Shown here: positions 1 to 5,961 of the stretch, in pieces | How the letters are laid out: every line of letters begins with the position of its first letter | Numbering within the stretch: position 1 is the stretch's first letter | NCBI GenBank assembly: GCA_902783515.1 | Contig: CACZRK010000073.1 | Location: forward strand, 1 to 11,160 | Direction: 5' to 3' | Length of the DNA: 11,160 bases | DNA from: an uncultured Coriobacteriaceae bacterium | GTDB lineage: Bacteria; Actinomycetota; Coriobacteriia; Coriobacteriales; UMGS124 | Notes under the pieces: generated by a model | The model's input: the letters and a program-made list of their open reading frames with translations, nothing else | Told to the model about the DNA's origin: nothing | The model's database searches: none | Translations under genes and position numbers: made by a program

Positions 1-2
1 GC

Positions 3-560
3 GGTGGGCGCGGCGGCTTCCGCGAGGACCGCGACGACTTCGTGCGCGGCGAGCGCGACCGCAACCACACCCGCGGCGAGCGTCAGCACCACGACGACGA
101 GGGCGGCTTTGAGCGCGGCGAGCGCGAGGCCTACCCGACCCGCAACCGCGAGGAGCGTCGTGCCGAGCGCTTCCAGGAGCGCGACGACCGTCGTGGCGGG
201 TACGGCTCTCGTGACGACCGCGGCTACGGGCGCGACGACCGTCGGGGCGGCTACGGCTCGCGCGACGACCGCGGCTACGGCTACGGCTCCCGCGACGACC
301 GTCGCGGCGGCTATGGTTCGCGCGACGACCGCCGGGGCGGGTATGGCTCGCGTGACGACCGCCGTGGCGGCTACGGCTCCCGCGATGATCGCCGTGGTGG
401 CTACGGCTCTCGTGACGACCGCGGCTACGGGCGCGACGACCGTCGGGGCGGCTACGGCTCGCGCGACGAGAGCCGCGTGAGCAGCAAGTACTCTCGTGGC
501 GACTCGCCCCGTAAGGCTTATGGCGACGCTGACAGCGCCCCCAAGGGCGGCGAGGAGTAG
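3..560 (+). CDS. C-terminal part of an RGG/GYGS-repeat protein, probably the tail of a DEAD-box RNA helicase (5' end outside the window)
   Basis: The frame is open from the left edge to a TAG at 558-560, giving about 185 residues with no stop, so the gene begins upstream. All that is visible is a hydrophilic, disordered tail. It starts with a GGRGGF-like segment, passes through an Arg/Glu/Asp-rich stretch, then ten tandem units of the RDDRRGGYGS type, and ends acidic (PKGGEE). Arg- and Gly-rich tails of this kind commonly follow the two RecA-like domains of DEAD-box RNA helicases in actinobacteria, where they add RNA binding. That identity is an inference, because no helicase motif lies in the window. 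Another RNA-binding protein, such as a cold-shock or RRM protein or a ribonuclease with a basic tail, would look the same. A GTG at 42 could start a 172-residue protein, but the composition continues unchanged upstream of it, so I treat the gene as truncated. Confidence 0.6.
   Translation, partial: GGRGGFREDRDDFVRGERDRNHTRGERQHHDDEGGFERGEREAYPTRNREERRAERFQERDDRRGGYGSRDDRGYGRDDRRGGYGSRDDRGYGYGSRDDRRGGYGSRDDRRGGYGSRDDRRGGYGSRDDRRGGYGSRDDRGYGRDDRRGGYGSRDESRVSSKYSRGDSPRKAYGDADSAPKGGEE
180..461 (+). repeat. In-frame tandem array coding for ten RDDRRGGYGS-type units
   Basis: Eight 30-bp units and two shortened 21-bp units (RDDRGYG, at 210-230 and 411-431) follow each other without gaps and in frame. 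One 30-bp unit (261-290) reads RDDRGYGYGS. The segment 201-268 recurs exactly at 402-469, a 68-bp perfect duplication with an offset of 201 bp. This suggests that the array grows and shrinks by recombination or slippage. Every change keeps the reading frame. Confidence 0.9.
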
Positions 561-654
561 CTTCTCTCTCGCATCTGCCGTCCTCAGGTGCGACGCGAGG
601 GCATGACGCGCGCCACGGCCCGACCGATCGTCTGAGACAAAGCATCACCTGACG

Positions 655-699
655 GACCCCCGTCTCGCGACAGCATTGCTGCGTGGGCGGGGGTCTTCT
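655..699 (+). terminator. Probable intrinsic terminator of the upstream repeat-tail gene
   Basis: GACCCCCG at 655-662 pairs perfectly with CGGGGGTC at 688-695. The 25-nt interior carries a second small stem, CAGC (671-674) with GCTG (678-681). The run TCTTCTC follows the stem, a weak pyrimidine tail. It lies about 95 bp after the stop at 560, with no gene between. The hairpin is clear; its role as terminator is inferred. Confidence 0.55.
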
Positions 700-731
700 C
701 GTGCCGCCGCTTGCAGCGGGACGGGGCGGAC

Positions 732-1049
732 GGGGCGGAATCGTGCGAATGGGAGTGGTACGAGCGGGGCGCGCAGGCGGTCCGGACGGGATCATGCGAA
801 TGGGAGGTTTCGCCGGGACGAAAACACACGTTCGGGAGGATTTTGCGGAGGCGCAGGCACAGCCCTTGACGATTGGGAGACCCCGCGGCGCCGATGACGA
901 TGCGGGAGCTCGCTTGGAAGTCTCCCATTCGTGCGAGCCTGTGCCGAACGTGCTCCCGAACGTGCGTCTGTGCGAATGGGAGCACTCCGATTCGCGCGAG
1001 ACTGTCCCGGCGGCACGCGCAAACCCTCCCATTCGCACGAGACTGTCCC
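732..1049. repeat. Cluster of six short repeats in both orientations, core CTCCCATTCG
   Basis: A unit of about 24 bp begins CTCCCATTCG and ends CGAGACTGTCCC in its best copy (1026-1049). Close copies lie on the + strand at 985-1008 (22/24 identical) and 922-945 (20/24). Reverse-complement copies lie at 732-755 (20/24), 783-806 (19/24) and, for the first 13 bases only, 970-982. A separate perfect 12-bp inverted pair, CACGTTCGGGAG at 827-838 and its complement at 953-964, is interleaved with them. The pairs could fold into several alternative long hairpins. I do not recognise the family. Possibilities are REP-like extragenic repeats, a decayed miniature mobile element, or multiple sites for a DNA-binding protein. 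Confidence 0.6.
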
Positions 1050-1275
1050 ACCAGCCCGCCCACCACCCTCCTGATCGCCCCCTGGCCTCCCTCGGCGCCC
1101 TCCCACCAGGCGCATCGCCCGCCTGGCGACGGCGAACGGCGCCGCCCTCCGTCCGCGCTCGCCTAATCCGCCGTGAGGTGCGCGATATCGACCGCCAGCG
1201 GCATGCCTTCGGGGATTGCATCCGGCCGCAGGGCGATCCGTTTCCGTTCCCCCCGCATTTCCTGCCGCAACCGCG

Positions 1276-1281
1276 TACAAT
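1276..1281 (+). promoter_or_regulatory. Possible -10 element (TACAAT) for the permease transcript
   Basis: TACAAT matches the TATAAT consensus at 5 of 6 positions. It lies 141 bp before the permease start and about 15 bp before the AGGAGG at 1297-1302. No good -35 hexamer sits 16-18 bp upstream (the 17-bp position reads CCGCAT), so the call rests on the -10 alone. Confidence 0.35.
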
Positions 1282-1315
1282 GCGCGCGACACCCTGAGGA
1301 GGGGGCGTCGCGCGC

Positions 1316-1420
1316 ATGGCCGTCAAAACTCGCAGATGCGACGGCAAGGCGTGGTTCGTGCGCGCGCTCGCGTCGCGCACCGGTACCGTCACTGACAACC
1401 GCGGAAGGGAAAGGCCATGA
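1316..1420 (+). CDS. Possible 34-codon leader ORF overlapping the permease start
   Basis: An ATG at 1316 opens a frame of 34 codons ending in TGA at 1418-1420. The stop overlaps the permease ATG at 1417 in the classic ATGA arrangement. AGGAGG at 1297-1302 lies 13 bases before the ATG, a little long but usable. The peptide starts MAVKTRRCDGKAWFVRA, is strongly basic and has no run of a single amino acid that would mark a classical attenuation leader. A perfect 7-bp stem (GTGCGCG 1358-1364 with CGCGCAC 1374-1380) lies inside it, upstream of the permease ribosome site. Translation of the leader could open the permease start. An open frame this short can arise by chance in GC-rich DNA, so the call is tentative. 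Confidence 0.3.
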   Translation: MAVKTRRCDGKAWFVRALASRTGTVTDNRGRERP

Positions 1421-2823
1421 CTGGCATACCTTTGATCATCGCCTTCGTGATCGCAATTGTGGTCATGATTCTGATGATCTCCAAGTTCAAGATCCACCCG
1501 TTCATCTCGATCATGCTCGTTTCGCTGGTCCTCGGCCTGCTCGCCGGCATCCCGCTTGCCGACGTGACGAACGCCGATGGCACCAAGACCAGCGGCATCG
1601 CCACAGTCATCGGTCAGGGCTTCTCCGGCACGTTCACGAGCATCGGCATCGTCATCATCCTCGGCGCCCTCGTCGGCTCCATCCTCGAGGCCACCGGCGG
1701 CGCGCTCAAGCTCGCCGACATGATGATCAAGCTCGTCGGCAAGAAGCACCCGGAGCTCGCGGTGGAGCTCATGGGCTGGATCGTCTCTATCCCCGTGTTC
1801 TGCGACTCGGGCTTCGTCATCCTGAACCCCATCCGCAAGGCCATCGTGCAGCGCACCGGCGCCTCCTCGGTCATGCTGACCGTCGCCCTCGCCTGCGGCC
1901 TCTACGTGAGCCACGTGTTCATCCCGCCGACGCCCGGCCCCATCGCCGCCGCCGGCTCGCTCGGCCTGGCCGACGACCTGCTGCTCGTGATGGGCGTGGG
2001 CGTCCTCGCCTCCATCCTGCCGCTCATCGCGGGCCTCGCGTACGCGAAGTTCATCGGCAAGCGCGTGAAGTCCGGCGACGAGGCCGACGCCGGCGAGGTC
2101 GTGAAGACCTACGACGAGCTGCTGGCCGAGTACGGCAAGCTGCCGAGCGGCTGGATGGCGCTCGCGCCGATCGTCGTCCCGATCATCCTCATGGCGCTCG
2201 GCTCGATCTCGAGCATGGCCGGCTGGACCGGCGTGCTGCGCAGCGTGTGCGCGTTCCTCGGCGCCCCGATGATCGCCCTGGCCGTGGGCGTCGTCTTCGC
2301 GGTCGTGGAGCTCTCCGCCATGGGTCGCCTGGACCGCTTCTACCAGCTGACCGAGGACACCCTGAAGACCGTCGGCCCGATCCTGTTCATCACGGCCGCC
2401 GGCGGCGTGCTGGGCAAGGTCATCTCCAGCTCCGACATGGTGAACTTCATCAAGACCAACGCCACGGTGTTCGAGGCGCTGGGCATCTTCTTCCCGTTCA
2501 TCCTCGCCGCGATCCTCAAGACGGCGCAGGGCTCCTCGACCGTCGCCATCACCACCACGGCCGGCATCGTCGCCCCGATCATGACGACGCTCGGCTTCAC
2601 CACCCCGGTCGCCGCCGCGCTCGTCGTCATGGCAATCGGCGCTGGCGCCATGACCGTGAGCCACGCGAACGACTCCTACTTCTGGGTCGTCACGAACTTC
2701 GGCGCCATGCAGCCTGATCAGGGCTACCGGACGCAGACCGTCGCGACCGGCATCATGGGCGTCGCCGGCGTCGTGGGCGTCTGGATTCTCACGCTCATCT
2801 TTGGCGCCGCCGGCATGATGTAG
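1417..2823 (+). CDS. GntP-family sugar-acid permease, likely for D-glycerate or gluconate
   Basis: This 468-residue, very hydrophobic protein has the length and layout of the GntP gluconate:H+ symporter family of the inner membrane. It opens with a membrane helix (residues 4-20) and has a second at about 29-47. Family hallmarks are the SIPVFCDSGFVIL segment at residues 124-136, HVFIPPTPGPIAAA at 166-179, the AILKTAQGSSTVAITTTAG block near 365-383, and SHANDSYFWVV at 415-425. The start at 1417 is supported by a purine-rich AAGGGAAAGG just upstream. Family members carry gluconate, other sugar acids or glycerate, and sequence alone does not separate them. The glycerate kinase gene next downstream on the same strand makes D-glycerate the best guess. 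A gap of about 300 bp with its own candidate promoter separates the two genes, so they may be only partly co-transcribed. Confidence 0.9.
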   Translation: MTGIPLIIAFVIAIVVMILMISKFKIHPFISIMLVSLVLGLLAGIPLADVTNADGTKTSGIATVIGQGFSGTFTSIGIVIILGALVGSILEATGGALKLADMMIKLVGKKHPELAVELMGWIVSIPVFCDSGFVILNPIRKAIVQRTGASSVMLTVALACGLYVSHVFIPPTPGPIAAAGSLGLADDLLLVMGVGVLASILPLIAGLAYAKFIGKRVKSGDEADAGEVVKTYDELLAEYGKLPSGWMALAPIVVPIILMALGSISSMAGWTGVLRSVCAFLGAPMIALAVGVVFAVVELSAMGRLDRFYQLTEDTLKTVGPILFITAAGGVLGKVISSSDMVNFIKTNATVFEALGIFFPFILAAILKTAQGSSTVAITTTAGIVAPIMTTLGFTTPVAAALVVMAIGAGAMTVSHANDSYFWVVTNFGAMQPDQGYRTQTVATGIMGVAGVVGVWILTLIFGAAGMM

Positions 2824-2866
2824 CGTCGGAGCGTCGGCGCACCCCCCGGCCCACCGGGCGCCCCTG

Positions 2867-2883
2867 CCGCGCGAGTCGCGCGG
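2867..2883 (+). terminator. GC-rich hairpin after the permease gene
   Basis: CCGCGCG (2867-2873) and CGCGCGG (2877-2883) form a perfect 7-bp stem with a 3-nt loop, 43 bp after the permease stop. No T run follows, so it is a weak or Rho-assisted terminator at best, and such stems are common in GC-rich DNA. Apart from this and the promoter candidate at 3014-3043, the gap 2824-3129 holds nothing I can name. Confidence 0.3.
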
Positions 2884-3013
2884 GGACGTGCGCGCAGGAA
2901 GGCGCGCAGGCGGTGCGGGCACATGATCGACTCGGCGGGAGCCGTCCGGACGCACGCGCGCCAGGGCGGCTCCCCTCGTTTCATGTGCGACGGCGCGCGG
3001 GCGCGATCGCGCG

Positions 3014-3043
3014 TCGACACGTCGCTCTCCGGTGACGTACCAT
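3014..3043 (+). promoter_or_regulatory. Candidate promoter of the glycerate kinase gene
   Basis: TCGACA at 3014-3019 (5/6 match to TTGACA) and TACCAT at 3038-3043 (4/6, keeping the TAnnnT pattern) are separated by 18 bp. Transcription would start near 3050 and give a leader of about 80 nt before the GTG at 3130. The xpt gene has a similar TATCATGGGGA sequence at 10127-10137 compared with TACCATGGGGA here. Confidence 0.4.
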
Positions 3044-3129
3044 GGGGATGCATGCCGTTCGTCCACACTGGGCGCGCACTCGTCGCCTTGCCAGGCCCGG
3101 GGCGCGCGCCACGACGAAGGAGAGTCCTC

Positions 3130-4320
3130 GTGTACTCCAACTTTCTGATCGTGCCCGACTCGTTCAAGGGCACCATGAGCGCCATCGACGTCTGCCGCAT
3201 CATGGCCGAGACGCTGCAGGAGCGCTTCCCGAGCGCGACCATCAACACGATCCCCGTCGCGGACGGCGGCGAGGGCAGCGTCGACGCGTTCCTGGCGGCC
3301 ATGCCCGGCGAGCGCGTGGAGATGGACTGCTGCGGCCCCTATCGCGAGCAGGTCCATGGCTACTATGGCCTGTTCGAGGACGGCACCGCCGTCGTCGAGA
3401 TGGCCGCAGCCGCCGGGCTGCCCCTCGTCGGCGAGAACCGCCACGTCGAGCAGACCACGACCTACGGCGTCGGCCAGCTGGTCCTTGACGCCATCGACCG
3501 CGGCGCGTCCAAGATCATCATGGGTCTGGGCGGCAGCTGCACCAACGACGGCGGCTGCGGCATGGCGGCCGCCTGCGGCGTGCGCTTCTACGACTCGACC
3601 GGGGAGCCGTTCCTGCCCGTGGGCGGCACGCTCTCCCACATCGCACGCATTGACATGAGCCGTCTCGACCCGCGCATCGCCAACGGCGACGTCCGGTTCG
3701 TGACGATGTGCGACATCGACAACCCCCTGTGCGGCACGACCGGCGCGGCGGCGATCTTCGCGCCGCAGAAGGGCGCCACGCCCTCGCAGGTGGACATGCT
3801 CGACGCCGGCCTCGCCCACCTCGCCTCCGTCATCGAGCGCGACCTGGGCCGCAAGGTCATGATGATCCCCGGCGCCGGCGCGGCGGGCGGCATGGGCGCG
3901 GGCATGGTCGCGTTCTTTGACTCCCCGCTGCAGATGGGCATCCAGACGGTGCTGGACACGGCCGGGTTTGACGAGAAGGTGCGCGACGCCGACATCGTGT
4001 TCTCCGGCGAGGGCTGCTTTGACGGACAGTCGCTGCACGGCAAGGTCGTCGTCGGCGTCGCGAGCCGCTGCAAGCGCGCCGAGAAGCAGCTCATCGCGAT
4101 CGCCGGCGTCATCGACGACACGGTGATCCCGAGCGCCGTCGACGCCGGCGTCAGCCACCTGTGCTGCATCAACCGCACCGGCGTGCCGCTTGACATCGCC
4201 ATCCGCCACCCGCGCTCCAACCTGGCGCACACCATGGGCCTGCTCTCCGAGCTCATCGCGCACACGCCCGTCGAGGAGCTCCCGGCGCGCATCCACCTGC
4301 ACGAGCACCGGGACGAGTAG
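3130..4320 (+). CDS. Glycerate kinase, type 1 (GarK/GlxK family)
   Basis: This cytosolic kinase phosphorylates D-glycerate with ATP. Characterised members of the family such as E. coli GarK give 2-phosphoglycerate, which enters lower glycolysis. The 396-residue length is normal for the family (about 380). Visible family blocks are PDSFKGTMSA (residues 9-18), PVADGGEGSVDAF (42-54), TTTYGVGQL (109-117), GLGGSCTNDGGCGMA (132-146), CDIDNPLCG (194-202), GAGAAGGMGAGM (248-259) and SGEGCFDGQSLHGK (292-305). The start is the GTG at 3130, because AAGGAG at 3117-3122 lies 7 bases before it and family homology begins at residue 4. The frame is open further upstream to 2923, but that part has no family similarity. 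The GntP permease upstream probably supplies the substrate. The protein is unusually rich in cysteine (for example in CC pairs at 67-68 and 345-346). Confidence 0.95.
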   Translation: MYSNFLIVPDSFKGTMSAIDVCRIMAETLQERFPSATINTIPVADGGEGSVDAFLAAMPGERVEMDCCGPYREQVHGYYGLFEDGTAVVEMAAAAGLPLVGENRHVEQTTTYGVGQLVLDAIDRGASKIIMGLGGSCTNDGGCGMAAACGVRFYDSTGEPFLPVGGTLSHIARIDMSRLDPRIANGDVRFVTMCDIDNPLCGTTGAAAIFAPQKGATPSQVDMLDAGLAHLASVIERDLGRKVMMIPGAGAAGGMGAGMVAFFDSPLQMGIQTVLDTAGFDEKVRDADIVFSGEGCFDGQSLHGKVVVGVASRCKRAEKQLIAIAGVIDDTVIPSAVDAGVSHLCCINRTGVPLDIAIRHPRSNLAHTMGLLSELIAHTPVEELPARIHLHEHRDE

Positions 4321-4368
4321 CGACGCGGAGGTCGCCCCGCACATCGACGGGCGGTTGCGTCCGGCGCG

Positions 4369-4395
4369 CCTGCGCCCCGCGCGGCGTGGCGCAGG
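4369..4395 (+). terminator. Terminator-like hairpin after the glycerate kinase gene
   Basis: CCTGCGCC (4369-4376) pairs perfectly with GGCGCAGG (4388-4395) around an 11-nt loop, 48 bp after the kinase stop. There is no T tract. It may be a weak terminator separating the kinase from the coiled-coil gene. Confidence 0.35.
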
Positions 4396-4434
4396 TGATC
4401 GGTACACGTATCGGCACACATAAAGGAGGGCCCG

Positions 4435-5148
4435 ATGCCCGTCAACAAGCAGCTTCTTGAGATGCTCGAGTACACGCATGGCCTCATGCAGGAGTACGCC
4501 ACGCTCGCCAAGCGGGTGATCAATCTAGAGGCGGAGCCGTTCCTGGAGCAGAGGCACCGACAACAGGTTGCGTTCTTTAACGCACTTACCGACGTCCCGT
4601 CATTCTCTGCGCGGCCCATTCCAGGAGCCAGCGCAGAGGAGCAGCACGCCGCGAGCCAGCCGCGGGAGCTGCGCGAGCGGGAGCGGCGCGCGGAGATCGC
4701 GCGCCTCACCGCGCGCATGCAGGACATCTATCGCACGTACTGCTCGACCGTCGGCAAGCCGGACGACCCACTCTACCCGCCTGACTACTGCACGCTGCCC
4801 GCCTGCGAGCACTTCATCAGGTCCGTGCGCAACCAGATGGCCACGACGGTCGGCGAGGCAGTGCGCATCTACGAGGAGAGCCTCTATCGCGACCAGGTCC
4901 TCGGCAACCAGCAGCGGCAGGTAGCCGAGCTCGCACACATGCAGGCCGAGCTCAAGGGGCTTCGTGACGACGCGCGCACGCTGCACGAGGATGTCACCAG
5001 CGGCACATATGCGTCTCAGCTCGCCAATGAGGAAACGAAGCGCGCGCTCTCCGTGCTGCGCGACAACCTTGAGATGGGCAACATCAACACAGGCACCCTC
5101 CTGAACCACACGGTCATGCGAGACATGGTGGCGTCGACCTACCGCTGA
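4435..5148 (+). CDS. Hypothetical coiled-coil protein
   Basis: I do not recognise this 237-residue protein. The start is firm: AAAGGAGGG at 4422-4430 ends 4 bases before the ATG. It has no signal peptide or membrane segment, so it should be cytosolic. Residues 76-101 (Arg/Glu-rich) and about 140-215 have the charge and leucine pattern of long helices or coiled coil. Between them is a short Cys/Pro/Tyr-rich patch with C103, C119 and C124 and the sequence DDPLYPPDYCTLPAC, which could bind a metal or form a small structured knob. It ends in NTGTLLNHTVMRDMVASTYR. It stands alone between hairpins, so it is probably transcribed by itself. A structural or scaffolding role is possible but not shown. 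Confidence 0.75.
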   Translation: MPVNKQLLEMLEYTHGLMQEYATLAKRVINLEAEPFLEQRHRQQVAFFNALTDVPSFSARPIPGASAEEQHAASQPRELRERERRAEIARLTARMQDIYRTYCSTVGKPDDPLYPPDYCTLPACEHFIRSVRNQMATTVGEAVRIYEESLYRDQVLGNQQRQVAELAHMQAELKGLRDDARTLHEDVTSGTYASQLANEETKRALSVLRDNLEMGNINTGTLLNHTVMRDMVASTYR

Positions 5149-5167
5149 TGCGGTGGCCGCGATCCCG

Positions 5168-5210
5168 CCGCCCCGTCCCCATGGCCTTCATGCCACATGT
5201 GACGGGGCGG
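5168..5210 (+). terminator. Hairpin after the coiled-coil gene
   Basis: CCGCCCCGTC (5168-5177) and GACGGGGCGG (5201-5210) form a perfect 10-bp stem, and the 23-nt interior can add TGGC/GCCA. It begins 20 bp after the stop at 5148. No T run follows, but the position and stem strength make it the likely transcription stop of the coiled-coil gene. Confidence 0.45.
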
Positions 5211-5213
5211 GGA

Positions 5214-5233
5214 CGCATATCGGCGCATATCGG
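5214..5233. repeat. Perfect tandem 10-mer CGCATATCGG x2
   Basis: The two copies are 5214-5223 and 5224-5233. A related sequence, CACGTATCGG, occurs at 4405-4414 just before the coiled-coil gene, so near-copies of this AT-containing 10-mer flank that gene. The meaning is unknown. It could be a protein-binding site or chance. Confidence 0.5.
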
Positions 5234-5352
5234 TGACCAAGCGTTTTGTATAGGTCCCGCCCAGTCGCGCACCAACGGCGGGGCAAAGGCGCTTGATTGG
5301 CCCGTCACACTCGCCAGACTGCGCCTCTGAGCGCCCTCCTCTCGGCGTGGGC

Positions 5353-5453
5353 TGCTATTCTTCAATCAGCGCAGGTGCCTACACCCCTCTTCCATCATCT
5401 GCGCCTCTTCCAACAACCTGAAGGCCGGTCATGCGGGCGCATGGCCGGCCTTC
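5353..5453 (+). ncRNA. Candidate small RNA of about 90 nt (unverified)
   Basis: An extended -10 like element TGCTATTCT at 5353-5361 would start transcription near 5367-5369. It is followed at once by a hairpin with GCGCAGGTG (5369-5377) pairing with CATCTGCGC (5396-5404) through one G-U pair, then a 15-nt linker, then the strong terminator at 5420-5453. The order promoter, hairpin, linker and terminator with no reading frame is what a small RNA gene looks like. There is no clear -35 hexamer, and I recognise no known RNA family here. Transcription could instead start near 5261, after TATAGG at 5249-5254, giving a longer RNA. Confidence 0.25.
5420..5453. terminator. Strong intrinsic terminator, possibly bidirectional
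   Basis: GAAGGCCGG (5420-5428) pairs with CCGGCCTTC (5445-5453), and the stem continues through a G-U pair and CATGC (5430-5434) with GCATG (5439-5443), closing on a 4-nt loop. That is a 15-bp stem. On the + strand it is followed by TCTCGTGTTCT, a moderate T tail. It lies between a + strand region and the end of the - strand zinc-finger gene at 5526, so it could serve both directions. Confidence 0.75.
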
Positions 5454-5525
5454 TCGTGTTCTGTGTCTCGCGGAAGCCTCGCGTCTTGCGCGGCACCCTC
5501 GCGAGGCGCACGGGCTGCACGCAGG

Positions 5526-5957
5526 CTACGCGCGACCATGCTCCCCCACGCCGCCGCGCAGGTTGCCGCTCGTGCGGCGGCGTGCGCAGGCAGGGCACCC
5601 GTTGCCCTGCAGCAGGCCGCGCGGCAGCGGCTCCCACTCGTGGCCGCAGACGCGGCAGCGGCACGCCACGCGGGTGCGGGCATTGACGTAGGGGCGCATG
5701 AGCTCCACGTCGGGGCTGATCGACGCCACGCGCCGCGCGAACGTCTCCGCGTCTATCGCCTGCGTCCCGGCGCACGCCGGGCAGCCGGCACCGCGCAGCA
5801 GGTGGTTCGGCGTCGCCTCCCACTCGTGGCCGCACACGCGGCAGCGGCAGCGAACCTTGGTGCGCGCGTTCACGTAGGCGTCGAGCGTCTCGACCGTCGG
5901 CGCCACCGCGGCAAGCTCCGCGGCGAACTGCTCGGGAGTCTTGCTGGCACGGGCCAT
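5526..5957 (-). CDS. Small protein with two treble-clef zinc-finger repeats
   Basis: The protein has 143 residues and consists of two copies of one unit with an offset of 62 residues. The cores are YVNARTKVRCRCRVCGHEWE (residues 28-47) and YVNARTRVACRCRVCGHEWE (90-109), each followed by a CPAC pair (59-62 and 121-124). The CxxC...CPxC spacing and the HEW motif match the probable zinc-ribbon/treble-clef repeats (DUF4379-like) often found beside nuclease or other DNA-acting domains, but no such domain is fused here. The start is the ATG at 5957: a GAGG lies upstream, the repeat structure begins shortly after, and the frame further upstream is antisense-like shadow of the aminotransferase gene. 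It begins 4 bases after the aminotransferase stop, so translation is probably coupled. Nucleic-acid binding is a family inference. The Arg-rich C-terminus (ARRRTSGNLRGG) fits it. Confidence 0.8.
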   Translation of the reverse strand: MARASKTPEQFAAELAAVAPTVETLDAYVNARTKVRCRCRVCGHEWEATPNHLLRGAGCPACAGTQAIDAETFARRVASISPDVELMRPYVNARTRVACRCRVCGHEWEPLPRGLLQGNGCPACARRRTSGNLRGGVGEHGRA

Positions 5958-5961
5958 AGCG

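Larger units (their letters stand above)
561..1315. other. Long gap without a convincing gene
   Basis: Open frames exist here on both strands, but they overlap each other, lack convincing ribosome sites and have Arg/Pro/Ala-rich translations typical of non-coding GC-rich DNA. What the stretch holds is a terminator-like hairpin at 655-695, a cluster of inverted repeats at 732-1049, a short hairpin with arms 1106-1112 and 1120-1126 (CCAGGCG/CGCCTGG), and a possible -10 element at 1276-1281 ahead of the permease gene. The repeat-bearing part could be the remains of a small mobile element, but I see no transposase fragment. Confidence 0.6.
5149..5525. other. Hairpin-rich gap between convergent genes
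   Basis: No open frame here has a ribosome site or a sensible product. The stretch holds the hairpin at 5168-5210, a tandem 10-mer at 5214-5233, an AT-rich TTTTGTATAGG at 5244-5254, a stem CCCGCC/GGCGGG (5256-5261 with 5277-5282), a nested stem AGGCGC/GCGCCT (5287-5292 with 5321-5326, enclosing TGGC/GCCA), a hairpin at 5369-5404 and the strong terminator at 5420-5453. A small RNA could lie within it. The segment 5454-5525 shows nothing. Confidence 0.55.

Noticed and set aside
180..461. CRISPR-like regular repeats
   Set aside because: The units are in-frame codons of a protein tail with no unique spacers, and no cas gene is present.
584..1297. Several overlapping open frames in the 561-1315 gap
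   Set aside because: They overlap on both strands, lack ribosome sites and read through the inverted repeats with Arg/Pro-rich translations.
1173..2717. 514-codon open frame on the + strand
   Set aside because: It is an out-of-frame shadow of the permease, rich in His, Arg and Pro, whereas the frame from 1417 gives the full GntP protein.
2923..3129. Earlier start for the glycerate kinase
   Set aside because: The added 69 residues have no family similarity and no ribosome site, and the candidate promoter at 3014-3043 lies inside them.
3588..4727. 379-codon open frame on the - strand
   Set aside because: It is antisense to the glycerate kinase and coiled-coil genes, Ser/Arg/Met/Cys-rich, with no family motif.
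5234..5420. tRNA, tmRNA, SRP RNA or RNase P RNA in the hairpin-rich gap
   Set aside because: I could not find a TTC-containing T-loop with acceptor pairing, a CCA end, or the conserved cores of these RNAs.
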